Shown here one piece after another: positions 7,064-7,969 of a DNA stretch of 7,969 nucleotides (position 1 is its first letter; each line of letters starts with the position of its first letter). Below the pieces are notes generated by a model, which made no database searches, was not told where the DNA came from, and was given only the letters and a program-made list of their open reading frames with translations. The stretch is from the NCBI GenBank assembly GCA_016293615.1, contig JAEDDX010000087.1, positions 1-7,969 on the forward strand, given 5' to 3'. Source of the DNA: Acetatifactor sp. (GTDB lineage Bacteria; Bacillota; Clostridia; Lachnospirales; Lachnospiraceae). A program made the position numbers and the translations under genes.

Positions 7064-7092
7064 ATTATACTGTTCCGTTCCACATTTGTCAA
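7064..7092 (-). promoter_or_regulatory. Consensus sigma-A promoter of the alkyl sulfatase operon
   Basis: The minus strand reads TTGACA (7087-7092), a 17-base spacer and TATAAT (7064-7069): both hexamers and the spacing are exact matches to the vegetative consensus. The start should fall near 7057, leaving a leader of about 150 bases before the sulfatase ATG. So strong a core promoter normally needs a repressor, which fits the TetR gene downstream and the palindromes nearby. Confidence 0.85.
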
Positions 7093-7141
7093 TCCTTATT
7101 TTCCAGAAATTTTCCGACTAAAACACCATTTTCTGGCACAT

Positions 7142-7888
7142 CTACCAACCTCTTCTGAATTTAGGTTCATATCCGCCATCACGCCCTTCACCTTCACATG
7201 ATACAACTTCAAATCCATTTTCTTTACACCAGTGTTCCACATCATATGTCAGTTCAAAATCCTCTACAACAGGCTCATAGTAGTCATCGCAGGTACAATA
7301 CTCCTCAAACTCCGAATCCAAGTATTCTTTCAGTTTATTCTCATAGAATTCACGAATTGATTCTTTTGTCATAAAAGGATTTTTCTTTAGGAGCTTCTGC
7401 AGGTTCTTATTCTGACCAGCCTTTTTAGTAGGATGAAGTTCAATCTCAGCGTTATAAAAACAGTTTACTGTACCATTTCCCACTTCCCATACCGAGAATC
7501 CTTCCCATTTGAAGGTGTGATTACTTTTCAGAAACTGCCCGAGCCCTTCCTCTCGTTTTTCATTCCACTCTGCTTTATTATCCTCAGAATACAGTGTCTG
7601 AATTACATCCGTCAGCTTATCCGACATTTTCTTATTGAAGCTACATTTTGTCTGTATCTTTCCTGATAATTCTTCTCTGTCCTCTATAAGTTTTGCTTCA
7701 TCCCATACGCCACACACAAGAAGCATTAGAATTGCTCCGGCCGTTATGATTTCATCAGGTGCTGCTTCTTCCAATTCTTTATAAACAGCAAGCGGTTTAT
7801 CTGTCAGGTAATCGTATCCGTTTTTATCTATAAGTTCTTTCAGTTTTTCTATCGTTCGCTCCACATCATTCATCTTCTTCATCTGCAT
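7142..7888 (-). CDS. Uncharacterised acidic cytoplasmic protein, about 243-248 aa
   Basis: I do not recognise the family. The protein has no signal peptide; a single short hydrophobic stretch (AGAILMLLVCGVW, about residues 46-58) is more likely a buried helix than a membrane anchor. The rest is rich in Glu, Lys and Asp. Visible features are a predicted helical N-terminus (ERTIEKLKELI), a strand-like centre (FKWEGFSVWEVGNGTVNCFYNAEIEL) and an acidic, cysteine- and aromatic-containing tail (EEYCTCDDYYEP, then VEHWCKENGFEVVSCEGEG). Two starts are possible: ATG 7886-7888, with a weak GGGA upstream, or ATG 7871-7873, which overlaps the stop of the preceding gene by 8 bases and would be translationally coupled. 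The gene ends 50 bases before the -35 box of the sulfatase operon and probably belongs with the gene upstream, not with the sulfatase. Confidence 0.7.
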   Translation of the reverse strand: MQMKKMNDVERTIEKLKELIDKNGYDYLTDKPLAVYKELEEAAPDEIITAGAILMLLVCGVWDEAKLIEDREELSGKIQTKCSFNKKMSDKLTDVIQTLYSEDNKAEWNEKREEGLGQFLKSNHTFKWEGFSVWEVGNGTVNCFYNAEIELHPTKKAGQNKNLQKLLKKNPFMTKESIREFYENKLKEYLDSEFEEYCTCDDYYEPVVEDFELTYDVEHWCKENGFEVVSCEGEGRDGGYEPKFRRGW

Positions 7889-7969
7889 TAGTTCCCAGAA
7901 ATTCCAATACTTTTTCGGTATTTACTTCTGTACCTTTGACAGCAATACTACGCACTCGACATGGTAGGT
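7866..7969 (-). CDS. 3' end of an unidentified gene (partial)
   Basis: An open frame enters from the right edge and ends at TGA 7866-7868, after 33 residues ending KVLEFLGTNADEEDE. The acidic tail and the 8-23 base overlap with the next start are typical of translationally coupled genes in one operon. The fragment is too short to assign a family, and an open frame of this length could arise by chance, so the support is mainly the overlap arrangement. Confidence 0.5.
   Translation of the reverse strand, partial: LPCRVRSIAVKGTEVNTEKVLEFLGTNADEEDE

Noticed and set aside
7103..7136. Inverted repeat CCAGAAA...TTTCTGG after the uncharacterised acidic protein gene, as a possible terminator.
   Set aside because: The loop is 20 bases, the stem is AT-rich and short, and no T-run follows on the minus strand.
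1..7969. CRISPR arrays, tRNA or rRNA genes, insertion sequences and transposase genes.
   Set aside because: No repeat-spacer pattern, cloverleaf-like sequence, rRNA motif or transposase domain was seen.

Overview
The window looks like a chromosomal accessory region of a low-to-mid GC Gram-positive anaerobe (Bacillota, probably Clostridia and perhaps Lachnospiraceae-like). The grounds are strong AGGAGG-type ribosome binding sites, three lipoproteins with Gram-positive-style lipoboxes, an almost perfect sigma-A promoter and compact co-directional genes. This placement is an inference from style, not from a database match. Every gene I can support lies on the minus strand, so transcription runs from high to low coordinates.

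Layout in transcription order: (1) 7866-7969, the 3' end of an unidentified gene, overlapping (2) an uncharacterised ~243-248 aa acidic protein (7142-7888). (3) 6906-7141, a regulatory stretch with a consensus TTGACA-17-TATAAT promoter, a palindrome at the predicted transcription start, and a long leader. The leader carries a decayed copy of the helix-turn-helix coding region of the tetR gene found 2.2 kb downstream. (4) 4917-6905, an alkyl sulfatase of the SdsA1/BDS1 family, with all metal ligands and a lipoprotein signal. (5) 4200-4844, a TetR-family regulator preceded by a 20-bp palindrome that looks like its operator. (6) 2463-4106, a 547 aa lipoprotein of unknown function. (7) 367-2411, a second lipoprotein gene (about 680 aa, beta-propeller-like) broken by two frameshifts and one in-frame stop. 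(8) 194-366, an intergenic stretch with an 11-bp inverted repeat. (9) 1-193, the start of a membrane acyltransferase (family 3) that runs off the window.

Genes 4-7 are closely spaced without visible terminators and probably form one operon driven from the promoter at 7064-7092. The three lipoproteins suggest a cell-surface module built round hydrolysis of sulfate esters, controlled by the TetR protein. The roles of the two non-enzymatic lipoproteins are unknown, and one is apparently dead in this strain. The least expected observation is the tetR relic in the leader of the alkyl sulfatase gene: a direct repeat of roughly 60 bp that flanks the sulfatase gene and records a past duplication or rearrangement.
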